In this document: positions 57,250 through 64,000 of the stretch, piece after piece
How the letters are laid out: every line of letters begins with the position of its first letter
How positions within the stretch are numbered: position 1 is the first letter of the stretch
Source of the DNA: Streptomyces sp. NBC_00690
Lineage (GTDB): Bacteria > Actinomycetota > Actinomycetes > Streptomycetales > Streptomycetaceae
Direction of reading: 5' to 3'
NCBI RefSeq assembly: GCF_036226685.1
Contig: NZ_CP109009.1
Coordinates: 62,001-126,000 of the forward strand
DNA: 64,000 nt
Translations under genes and position numbers: made by a program
The notes under the pieces: generated by a model
Databases searched by the model: none
The model's input: only the letters and a program-made list of their open reading frames with translations
What the model was told of the DNA's origin: nothing

Positions 57250-58791
57250 TCAACTGTCGCCAGCTTCTCGAGGAGGCCGGCTTGCCGGTGACCTTGTGTG
57301 ATCGCCAGCGGCGTATCGGCTCCATGTCCCGCCGGTCTCTCTGGTGAGGCGGCTGGTGGTCTTGTTGTGGTAGCCGAGAGCATCGGCAACGACGGGAGCG
57401 GGCAGTTCGAGGAGCTGCTGGCGGATGGCGGCGCCACGTGCTGCGGCAGCCGGGATCCCGGCCTCGTTCAGGAGCGCGGACAGGTGGTCGGGGCGGGCTG
57501 GCTGTCCTGCCCGGCGGCCCGGGAAGAGCCATCGGGAGGCGGGGTTGGCGGCGGTGTTCATGTTGTCGCGGTTCGCTATGTGCTCCAGCAACAGGGCGGC
57601 GACCGGATCGGGGACAGGTGAGGCGGGTTCACCGAGCCGTAGCAGCACGGTGTCGCCGTCGCGGATGACGTCGTCGACGCTGAGCCGGACGATGCGGCTC
57701 ACGGGCTGGGCGTAGAGGAGCACGATGACTCCGGCGACGCGGAGACGCATCGGTATCGCCGGATCGGTCAGCAGCCGGCCAAGGGCATCAAGGCGTTCGT
57801 CTTCGCTCACTGCGGCCCGGCGGGAGATCTTCATCGTGGGGATGGAGAGCGAGCCTCGGCAGAGGCGGCTCTGCATGGCCCAGTTGAGGAAGGCTCTCAG
57901 GCAGGTGCGGGCGTGTTCGGTGTTCTCGGCGAACCAGGCGTCGACGTCGATCTGGCCGCATGACGCGAGGGTGCTGTTCCGCTCGCCGAGCCATTGCAGG
58001 AACGCGGTCGCGTATTTGACCTGTTCGGCGGCGAACCGGCGGATGCTGGGTGTGATGTGGCTCCTCTCGGCGCGGGTCCGCAGCCGGGGGAGGATGTGCC
58101 AGGTCACGAAGAGCTTGATCGTCTTGGCGTGCTCCGGGTCGGCGATGCCGGTCAGGTGGCCGGGAAGCCAGCGCTGGAATGAGCAGAGGTACTTGTCGAC
58201 CGCGGGCAGGGCTCCGCACGTCATCAGGAGTTCTTCCAGGTGAGCGGCGGCCCGCCAGGGCTGGAGCTCGTGGAAGGCGTCGTGGGTCAGCGGGGTCTCG
58301 CCGAGGCCGAGCCGCCGCAGTAGCTGCGATGCGCTGCCTGGCTGGTCGCGGCGCATCTCCAGCCAGGCCAGGCCGCTTCTGGGCTTGTCCATCGCCACCA
58401 GCAGGTCGAACAGCGGTACCAGCGCGGGACGGATGCGGCCGGTGCCGTTGTCCAGGAGTGCGGTGAGGCGGTCGGTGAGGGTGCAGCGTTCGCAGAGCCG
58501 ACCGCCCAGGAGCTTGCCCTCGAAGCCGCAGCGTGAGCAGTCGAGGGTCTGGGTGAAGCCGGCGCAGGTGGTGCAGATCGGGGCCCCGTCGCCGGGCCGG
58601 AGCCCGGGAAGGGCCCGGTCCTGTCCGCATCCTGGGCAGTTGCCCCGTGTCCGGACGGCGCGGTCTGAACAGGTCCGGCAGACGTATCCGTCCGGCCAGG
58701 TGCCGGCCTTGTGTCTGCGGAGTCCGCAGCGGCAGCACTCGGCCATGAACCAGCGTTCGTACTGCTCGTCGGTGGCGTAGGTGCGGGTCAT
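57250..58791 (-). CDS. Zinc-ribbon recombinase-like protein of a three-gene module
   Basis: A 513-residue protein. Residues ~15-105 hold four CxxC pairs (CCRCGLRRHKAGTWPDGYVC, CPGCGQDR, ICTTCAG, CSRCGF, CERC), likely two or more zinc ribbons. The remainder resembles a tyrosine recombinase: LLYAQPVSRIVRLSVDDVIR matches the first-Arg region, RWLFPGRRAGQPARPDHLSA the pre-HxxR region, and PVVADALGYHNKTTSRLTRE the second-His region. The HxxR motif itself is not recognisable (AAIRQQ). The C-terminal tyrosine is uncertain, so it may be a non-catalytic partner. Its ATG overlaps the HTH stop (ATGA). Confidence 0.75.
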   Translation of the reverse strand: MTRTYATDEQYERWFMAECCRCGLRRHKAGTWPDGYVCRTCSDRAVRTRGNCPGCGQDRALPGLRPGDGAPICTTCAGFTQTLDCSRCGFEGKLLGGRLCERCTLTDRLTALLDNGTGRIRPALVPLFDLLVAMDKPRSGLAWLEMRRDQPGSASQLLRRLGLGETPLTHDAFHELQPWRAAAHLEELLMTCGALPAVDKYLCSFQRWLPGHLTGIADPEHAKTIKLFVTWHILPRLRTRAERSHITPSIRRFAAEQVKYATAFLQWLGERNSTLASCGQIDVDAWFAENTEHARTCLRAFLNWAMQSRLCRGSLSIPTMKISRRAAVSEDERLDALGRLLTDPAIPMRLRVAGVIVLLYAQPVSRIVRLSVDDVIRDGDTVLLRLGEPASPVPDPVAALLLEHIANRDNMNTAANPASRWLFPGRRAGQPARPDHLSALLNEAGIPAAAARGAAIRQQLLELPAPVVADALGYHNKTTSRLTRETGGTWSRYAAGDHTRSPASRPPREAGDS

Positions 58792-59123
58792 GCGTCGGGC
58801 AGGATGCGGGCCGCACGGGGCCGCAGCTTCGCGACGTTCGCGGGCGGGGCGGGCAGGTCGCCGGTGGCGGTCTTGCGGACCCCGGCGTTCTCGGCGGTGG
58901 TGGCCACAAGGTCGGCCGGGGTGCAGGACAGGATGTCGCAGAGCACGGCCATGACCTGCAACGACAGGCGTTCCGGGGTGCCGGAGACCAGGCGGTGGAC
59001 CTGGGAGGCGGACAGGTCGATGCCGCGTTCGCGCAGCAGCGGCACCAGTTCGGTGGCGGTGAAGATCTGGTGCTGGGCCATGACGTCGCGCAGCCGCCAG
59101 GTGTAGCCGACCTTGCGTTTCAT
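58788..59123 (-). CDS. XRE-type HTH protein of the recombinase module
   Basis: A 111-residue protein: YTWRLRDVMAQHQIFTATEL, then VPLLRERGIDLSASQVHRLV and SLQVMAVLCDILSCTPADLV. This is a complete Cro/XRE-type helix-turn-helix with the usual C-terminal DIL.C.P.DL element. It overlaps both neighbours by 4 bp (ATGA at 59120-59123 and 58788-58791), so the three proteins are made together. It may regulate the module or act as a DNA-bending partner. Confidence 0.85.
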   Translation of the reverse strand: MKRKVGYTWRLRDVMAQHQIFTATELVPLLRERGIDLSASQVHRLVSGTPERLSLQVMAVLCDILSCTPADLVATTAENAGVRKTATGDLPAPPANVAKLRPRAARILPDA

Positions 59124-60385
59124 GCTTGCCTCCCGGTCTGAGTCTGGAGGGCGGCGGCGATGGTGGAGTCCAGGTGCCGACGCAGGGTGCGGGTGCGGAA
59201 GTCCGAGGACACGCAGGTGTAGAGCGAGGTGGTGCTGGCGTGCTCGTGGCCGACTTGTTCCTGGACGAAGCGCGGGTCCCAGCCGTCCTCGATCAGGTGG
59301 GTGACGTAGGACCTGCGGAAGGAGTGGAAGTCGAGTCCGTCGTCCAGACCCAGGGCCTTGCGGTAGGCGATGAAGCGGGAGTTGAGCCGCTGGCAGCCGA
59401 TGCGCAGGCCCCGTTCGGAGGGCCAGGCCGCCGGGTTGTTGTCGGTGCCGAACAGCGGGCGGACCTCGGTGAACCACTCGTCCAGGATGTCCGGGGTCCA
59501 GTCGAAGACGGTCAGCACCCCGCGGCGTTTGGGCGGCGAGCCCTTCTTGGCCTTGCCGAACCGGACCTGGCACCGGCCGTACTCGCCGAACTCGTCCCCG
59601 TGCGGGTTGCGGCCGAAGTCGGCGGCGTCGAGCATCCTCGTCTCGTTGCGCCGCAGTCCGTAGGCGTAGGCGGTCTTGAACAGCGTCGCGTCGCGGAAGG
59701 CGGGCAGCCAGCCCTTGCGGCCGAAGGTCCGGATGCGGGCGACCTCGTCGTCGCAGTGTTCAAAGAAGGCGTGCAGCTCGGCCTTGGTGAACGCGCGCTT
59801 CTTCGCGTCCGCCTCGTTGTCCTGGACGTGCACTGCGGTGTTCCACTCGTGCACCACCTGCACCGGGTGGGTACCGAACCATTCCTCGCAGGTCGCGGTC
59901 CACTCGTAGAGAGGGTCGGTGACGAAGTGGCAGAACGCCCGCACCGCCTCGGAATACGAGCGGATGGTCGAGCGCTTCAGGCCACGCAGTGAGCCCAGGT
60001 CGCCGAGCCACTCGTCGACCATCGCCGGCGTCCAGTGCCACGGGTAGGTATTCACGTAGGCGGCGAACGCCTTGACCGTGTTCTCCCGGCTCTCCACGGT
60101 CGTCCGAGCCAGATTTCGGGCCAGCTGCTGGTTGGCGAAGCCGGTCAGCATCGCCGCGAAGACCTGTTCCTCCGGCCGCAGCAACACGACGCCATCGACC
60201 AGATGCAGCCTCGCCGCCCCTGGTATCGACCCGTTGAACCCCACCGATTCACCACTCTCCGTGACTCGCATTAGATGCGAGAAAACCGCATCCTGTGCGA
60301 GTCCCCGGAGAAGCCTCAGGTCAGCCCCCTGCGTGAGTGGCAGCGGGACCCCGGAGGCCGGTATCGTCACCGTCAGGAATGCCAC
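59120..60385 (-). CDS. Tyrosine recombinase, catalytically complete
   Basis: A 421-residue integrase. The core-binding domain covers ~80-190 (TVESRENTVKAFAAYVNTYP, WLGDLGSLRGLKRSTIRSYS). The catalytic domain has TAYAYGLRRNETRMLDAADF (Arg I), LDFHSFRRSYVTHLIEDG (HxxR), VQEQVGHEHASTTSLYTCVS (His and the nucleophile Tyr). All five key residues are visible. It is the first gene of the coupled trio. The start is a GTG at 60385 with a weak ribosome binding site; a shorter start is possible. Confidence 0.88.
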   Translation of the reverse strand: MAFLTVTIPASGVPLPLTQGADLRLLRGLAQDAVFSHLMRVTESGESVGFNGSIPGAARLHLVDGVVLLRPEEQVFAAMLTGFANQQLARNLARTTVESRENTVKAFAAYVNTYPWHWTPAMVDEWLGDLGSLRGLKRSTIRSYSEAVRAFCHFVTDPLYEWTATCEEWFGTHPVQVVHEWNTAVHVQDNEADAKKRAFTKAELHAFFEHCDDEVARIRTFGRKGWLPAFRDATLFKTAYAYGLRRNETRMLDAADFGRNPHGDEFGEYGRCQVRFGKAKKGSPPKRRGVLTVFDWTPDILDEWFTEVRPLFGTDNNPAAWPSERGLRIGCQRLNSRFIAYRKALGLDDGLDFHSFRRSYVTHLIEDGWDPRFVQEQVGHEHASTTSLYTCVSSDFRTRTLRRHLDSTIAAALQTQTGRQA

Positions 60386-60546
60386 TCAAGTCCATTGGTT
60401 CACACCGCGGTTGGCGCCATCGCCGGGGCCGGTTCGCAAACCGTCGCGAGTTCGCATCCGATGCAATTGGCGGCAGATGGAACATCGGAACGAAATCCGG
60501 CGCTGAGCCTTTGTCGTCCCTGGTGGACGGCTGACGCCGTCGGTCG

Positions 60547-60680
60547 TGGGACCGGGCTGGACTCGCCCGGGGCGAGGAGACTGGTGATCGCCGCGATGGC
60601 GTCGGGCCACGGCTTGAAGTGGCTGCGGACGTTCTCCGGCTTCTTGTGTCTCAACGTGCGACAGCAGGCGCTGACCGCGA
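60547..60680 (-). pseudogene. Integrase C-terminal fragment
   Basis: Reads [20 protein letters not shown] then [15 protein letters not shown], like the end of actinobacterial integrases after the active-site tyrosine (H..PENVR.Y.KPS..A...L). The tyrosine position is replaced, and nothing upstream matches. It lies between the recombinase module and the tRNA-synthetase relic. Confidence 0.35.
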
Positions 60681-60686
60681 CGCCTG

Positions 60687-61665
60687 CTATGGGGTGGGGT
60701 CGGCCCACAGGTCGGTGCTGTGGGCCCCGATGAGAGCACTGACGTGGGTGAGTGCATCATTGACCGGCTGTGGGTCGAGTCGGCGGCCGTCACGCAGGCG
60801 CAGTGCAACGTGATCGCAGCGGCCTCCTTGGCGCCGATGACGGCTTGGTAGGGAACCAGTCGCGCCTCTCGGATACGCGCGCCCAGGGTGCCGCGGTCCG
60901 GTCCTGCAATCTCGGCACGCAGCCCGGAGCTCGCACATCGCCGGGCGAGGGCTTCGGCGTTGGGCAGTTCCGTATCGGAGATCGGCAGGATCACCAGCTG
61001 AGTGGGGGCCAGCCAGCCGGGGAAGGCCCCACCGTGCTGTTCGATGAGATGGGCCATGGCTCGCTCCACACTGCCGATGATGCTGCGGTGGACCATGACG
61101 GGGCGGTGTTTGGCACCGTCCGCGCCGATGTAGTGCAGGTCGAACTGCTCGGGCTGGTGGAAGTCGACCTGGACAGTGGACAGGGTGGACTCCCGGCCAG
61201 CGCCGTCGGTGACCTGGACGTCGATCTTGGGGCCGTAGAACGCGGCCTCTGCCTCGGCTGCCTCGTAGGGCAGGCCGGAACGGTCGAGGACGTCAGTCAG
61301 CAGGGCGGTGGCCCGTTGCCACTTCTCAGGGGCGGCAACGTACTTGCCACCGGGCCCCGGGAGTGAGAGCCGGTAACGGGTCGGAGTGATGCCGAGCGCC
61401 TCGTACGCCCGGCGGATCATCTCCAGCGCTGCCTGCGCCTCCCCGGCGACCTGTTCCAGGGTGCAGAAGATGTGCGCGTCGTTGAGCTGGATGGCACGCA
61501 CCCGGGTCAGCCCGCCGAGCACGCCCGAGAGGTCCGAGCGGTACATGCCACCCAGCTCGGCCATGCGCAGGGGCAGTTCGCGGTAGCTGTGGGAGCGGGA
61601 GCGATAGATCACTGCGTGGTGAGGGCACAGACTGGGCCGCAGGACGACCTGCTCACCGCCGAGCG
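60687..61665 (-). pseudogene. Short-form threonyl-tRNA synthetase, 5'-truncated and frameshifted
   Basis: Matches class II threonyl-tRNA synthetase from LGGEQVVLRPSLCPHHAVIY, through MAELGGMYRSDLSGVLGGLT (motif 2 region), RVRAIQLNDAHIFC and GPKIDVQVTDGAGRESTLST, to HRSIIGSVERAMAHLIEQHG (motif 3). The anticodon domain starts WLAPTQLVILPISDTELPN. The end, [20 protein letters not shown], is in another frame (indel near 60,815). The first ~80 residues of the core, with motif 1, and the TGS/editing domains are absent. Streptomyces often carry extra short ThrRS genes, sometimes as antibiotic-resistance enzymes; this one is inactive. Confidence 0.8.
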
Positions 61666-62203
61666 CCATCGGGGGAAGTAGCAGGGCGCAGAGATGCCCA
61701 CACGGTCATTCCTCGTCAGGAGTGCCTGGGTCACGCAGGGGTCGCAGACCGCCGGACAGGTCGGACAGGCCAGGGAGTTGGAAGGGTGGGACAGCCGTTT
61801 GTCCGGGCTGCAATCCGCCGGGGCCCGGTGAAGAGGTTCGGCTACTCTGATTCTTGGGCTAGTGATCCGCCTTGTCGACATGCTCGGTGATTGACCTCGC
61901 GGGGCAACTGCACCTTGGTGCACTACCCGCTTCACCATGAACCGTGGTGGTACGCCTGCGTCACATCTCCCAACAGTTGGGGGAAGGTGCTGTCAGCCTC
62001 CGCCCTCACTTCCCGGAGGGCATCGAAGACCTTGCACGACAAGGACACCACGCACGAGTAGTGAGCCGCGCTGGGCGGGATGGCTTTTCCGCCCCCGTGC
62101 AGCGGACGGCCAGTCGGGAAACCGATCGACAGACGAGTCCACAAGGCGCTGCAATGGCTCCGACTGCCCGCCGCATGGAGCGGGCCCACCACAGGAGTTG
62201 CTC
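61666..62203. other. Gene-free stretch
   Basis: A minus-strand segment near 61932-62070 reads VFDALREVRAEADSTFPQLL then GDVTQAYHHGSW-stop, and looks like a lost gene end, family unknown. The rest shows nothing. It probably contains the promoter of the APH-family gene. Confidence 0.3.
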
Positions 62204-63103
62204 TTGGCAGCCGGGAGAGCCGCGGACCCCCGCCCCGCGATTGATGCCGCGCTGGCCAGGCGCCTGGTCGATACGCAGTTCCCGCAGTGGGCCGAGCTGC
62301 CTCTCAAGCTGCTCGACCCAGCCGGTTCGGACCATGTGATCTACCGGCTGGGCGAGGAACTGTCCGTCCGGCTGCCCCGCCATGAGGGGGCCATCAGACA
62401 GGCCGTGAAGGAGTCTGAGTGGCTCCCCCGGCTCGCCCCGCATCTGCCGTTGGCCATCCCGATACTGGCGGGGGTGGGTGAGCCCAGCTTCGACTACCCG
62501 TGGCCGTGGGCGGTGTCCCGCTGGCTGGACGGCGATGTGGCGACCGTCGAGGCACTGGCCGACTCCTCCCTTGCCGCCGTCCAACTGGCGCAGTTCCTCA
62601 CCGCTCTTCAAGCGTTCGCTCCCGACGACTTCCCGGTCGAGGGCGCTTGCGAGGACCTCACCGGTCGGCCGCTGGCCGACCGGGACCGCGCGACGCGGGC
62701 CGCTATCGCGGAGGTCGACGGTGCATTCGACGCCGCGGCCTTGACCGAGCTGTGGGATGCGGCGCTGAGTGCCCCCGGATGGGTTGGCCAGCCGGTCTGG
62801 TTCCACGGCGACTTGCACACCGGCAACCTGCTGACCGTCGACGGCCGCCTCAGCGCGGTCATCGACTTCGGCGGGCTCGGCATCGGCGACCCGGCCTGCG
62901 ACCTGACCATCGCCTTCACCCTGATGTCCGCCCGGAGCCGGACCGCCTTCCGCGCCACGCTCGGTGTCGACGACGCGACCTGGACCCGAGGCCGAGGCTG
63001 GGCCCTGGCCACCGGCCTGAACGCCTACACCTCCTACGCCGCCGTCAATCCGCGGGTCGCCGCGCAGACCACCCGTCAGATCACCGAGGCTCTGATCGGC
63101 TGA
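62204..63103 (+). CDS. Aminoglycoside-phosphotransferase (APH) family kinase
   Basis: A 299-residue small-molecule kinase fold protein. VIYRLGEELSVRLPRHEGAI carries the ATP-binding lysine-equivalent region, PWAVSRWLDGDVATVEALAD the hinge, and WFHGDLHTGNLLTVDGRLSA the catalytic loop (HGDLHTGNLL). VIDFGGLGIGDPACDLTIAF is the Mg-binding DFG-like motif. The catalytic loop and metal site are intact. It may phosphorylate an aminoglycoside, macrolide or cell metabolite; relatives are often annotated as resistance enzymes without proof. The TTG at 62204 follows CAGGAG by 6 nt. It is monocistronic. Confidence 0.88.
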   Translation: MAAGRAADPRPAIDAALARRLVDTQFPQWAELPLKLLDPAGSDHVIYRLGEELSVRLPRHEGAIRQAVKESEWLPRLAPHLPLAIPILAGVGEPSFDYPWPWAVSRWLDGDVATVEALADSSLAAVQLAQFLTALQAFAPDDFPVEGACEDLTGRPLADRDRATRAAIAEVDGAFDAAALTELWDAALSAPGWVGQPVWFHGDLHTGNLLTVDGRLSAVIDFGGLGIGDPACDLTIAFTLMSARSRTAFRATLGVDDATWTRGRGWALATGLNAYTSYAAVNPRVAAQTTRQITEALIG

Positions 63104-63232
63104 AGGGCAGAGGTCGCAGGGAAGGGGTGCTTCTCCTGGCGCGGGTGCCGGGCGGCGTGGCCGGGTTGCGCCTTCCGTAGCGGTATGTGGTCCGGTGGAC
63201 TCACGCCCCGCCCCACTGAGGAGCCCCTGCTC

Positions 63233-64000
63233 ATGTATTCGTCCTTCATCCCGCCGCGCCAGGTCAAGATCGGTGACGCGGCGGCCTTCGTCGGCACCAC
63301 ACCGCGGGCGATCCGTCACTACCACGAGATCGGCCTGCTCCCCGAGCCCGTGCGGGGTGGCGACGGCCGCCGCCGCTACGGCTACGAAGACATGATCCGG
63401 TTGCTGTGGATCCGCAGGATGGCCGATGCCGGGATCGCCCTCGACGACATCCGTGACGCCTTCGCCGACACGGCTTCCGCCGGTGCCGACAGCGACGACG
63501 GCATCGCGAGCATGCTGGAACGGCTGGAAGAAACCCTCGTCGCCCAGGAAGCAGAACTGCGGCGGCAACGGACTGCCGTGCAGCGCATGCGTACCGAGGG
63601 CAGCAGGATGGGTCTGCTCTCCGCCTTCGTCACCAGCCGCCTCACGAGCCTGCCCGAGGGCTCGCTGCGCCAGGCGGATCTGGACAGCCTGCTGGTCACC
63701 GAGCGGATCTTCGGCCCGCTCGGTGCGGCCGTCCAGGCAACCCGTTTCGTCGCCCTGGCCACTCACCCGGAGCTGCGTGAGGACTCCGACCGTATCGATG
63801 CCTCCGAGGAAGCACTCGATGACACGATCGCTGTCGATGACCCCCGCGTGGCCCGGGTGGCTTCCGAACGGCACGCCTTCGAAATGGCGCTGCACGCCGT
63901 CATCGAGGATTCCGGCCTCGCGGAGAGCGACGACGCACTCTTCGACTCCTGGGACACCTTGCACCCCGCAACCGCTGATGAGAGGGAGGACGACGTCAGC
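63233..64000 (+). CDS. MerR-family transcriptional regulator (incomplete at window end)
   Basis: At least 256 codons, open at the right edge. VKIGDAAAFVGTTPRAIRHY, then HEIGLLPEPVRGGDGRRRYG and YEDMIRLLWIRRMADAGIAL, form the complete MerR HTH and wing. DDGIASMLERLEETLVAQEA is the dimerisation coiled coil. Residues 120-256 are a long helical effector domain with many Asp/Glu and no cysteines, so it is not a metal sensor of the classical type. The ATG at 63233 has TGAGGAGCCCCTGCTC upstream. Confidence 0.85.
   Translation, partial: MYSSFIPPRQVKIGDAAAFVGTTPRAIRHYHEIGLLPEPVRGGDGRRRYGYEDMIRLLWIRRMADAGIALDDIRDAFADTASAGADSDDGIASMLERLEETLVAQEAELRRQRTAVQRMRTEGSRMGLLSAFVTSRLTSLPEGSLRQADLDSLLVTERIFGPLGAAVQATRFVALATHPELREDSDRIDASEEALDDTIAVDDPRVARVASERHAFEMALHAVIEDSGLAESDDALFDSWDTLHPATADEREDDVS

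Noticed and set aside
1..64000. CRISPR arrays
   Set aside because: No regularly spaced repeats with unique spacers seen; the direct repeats present are dispersed or bracket genes.

Overview
The window is high-GC actinobacterial DNA, most likely from a Streptomyces chromosome arm or a large Streptomyces plasmid. The signs are GC-rich third codon positions, purine-rich ribosome binding sites with frequent GTG and TTG starts, ATGA/GTGA/TTGA stop-start overlaps inside operons, and typical Streptomyces families (WYL, GbsR, coiled-coil HTH proteins, secreted serine hydrolases, RCC1 and ricin-type proteins). The dense mix of transposase tails, gene fragments and duplications is what one expects in an accessory, recombining region. 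Genus assignment is inference from style, not from a marker gene.

Region 1 (1-24,200) is a patchwork. It holds a few intact genes (WYL regulator and divergent VOC protein, secreted small proteins, serine hydrolases, two alpha/beta hydrolases, lipoprotein, anti-sigma-type ATPase, a thioredoxin without its cysteines, RCC1 protein) set among broken ones (helicase-associated, ketosynthase III, DinB, IstB, IS5-type transposase, replication-relaxation-like, methyltransferase and DUF3592 pieces). A 2.66-kb block with a serine hydrolase and a divergent antigen-85-like esterase occurs twice in the same orientation, about 10.5 kb apart. Both esterase copies carry the same C6-tract frameshift just before the catalytic-histidine segment.

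Region 2 (24,300-35,800) is a leftward metabolic block. A dipeptidase, an M20 deacylase, a GNAT acyltransferase and an N-acylamino-acid racemase are joined by 4-bp overlaps and read as a route that releases amino acids from dipeptides and converts D- to L-amino acids through N-acyl intermediates. Upstream lie an enterochelin-esterase-like hydrolase, an MFS exporter and a DUF885 zinc peptidase, with divergent GbsR-type regulators. The DUF885/GbsR pair is duplicated and one peptidase copy has decayed.

Region 3 (36,000-39,700) holds a coiled-coil HTH regulator, a PadR fragment with a membrane protein, a phage-protein fragment, and a chimeric fossil of a polyketide synthase joined to an SGNH-hydrolase tail.

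Region 4 (39,881-50,278) is the most interesting part: a leftward operon that looks like a ribosomally synthesised, post-translationally modified peptide (RiPP) cluster. It has a 46-codon acidic leader-like precursor gene, a PEP-utilising phosphotransferase-like enzyme, an ABC exporter (ATPase and two permeases), a cobalamin-type radical SAM enzyme with CX7CX2C cluster cysteines, a nucleotidyltransferase, and a 737-residue protein ending in a cyclophilin domain. The combination of PEP enzyme, nucleotidyltransferase and cyclophilin fusion with a radical SAM C-methyltransferase is not one I recognise.

Region 5 (50,473-64,000) carries an MBL-fold hydrolase and a dual-specificity phosphatase, small overlapping ORFs, a frameshifted ricin-type lectin, a membrane protein, an integrase ruin, an NTF2-like gene with divergent LysR, a methyltransferase between two copies of a recombinase tail, a translationally coupled three-gene recombinase module, a truncated short-form threonyl-tRNA synthetase, an APH-family kinase, and a MerR regulator running off the end.
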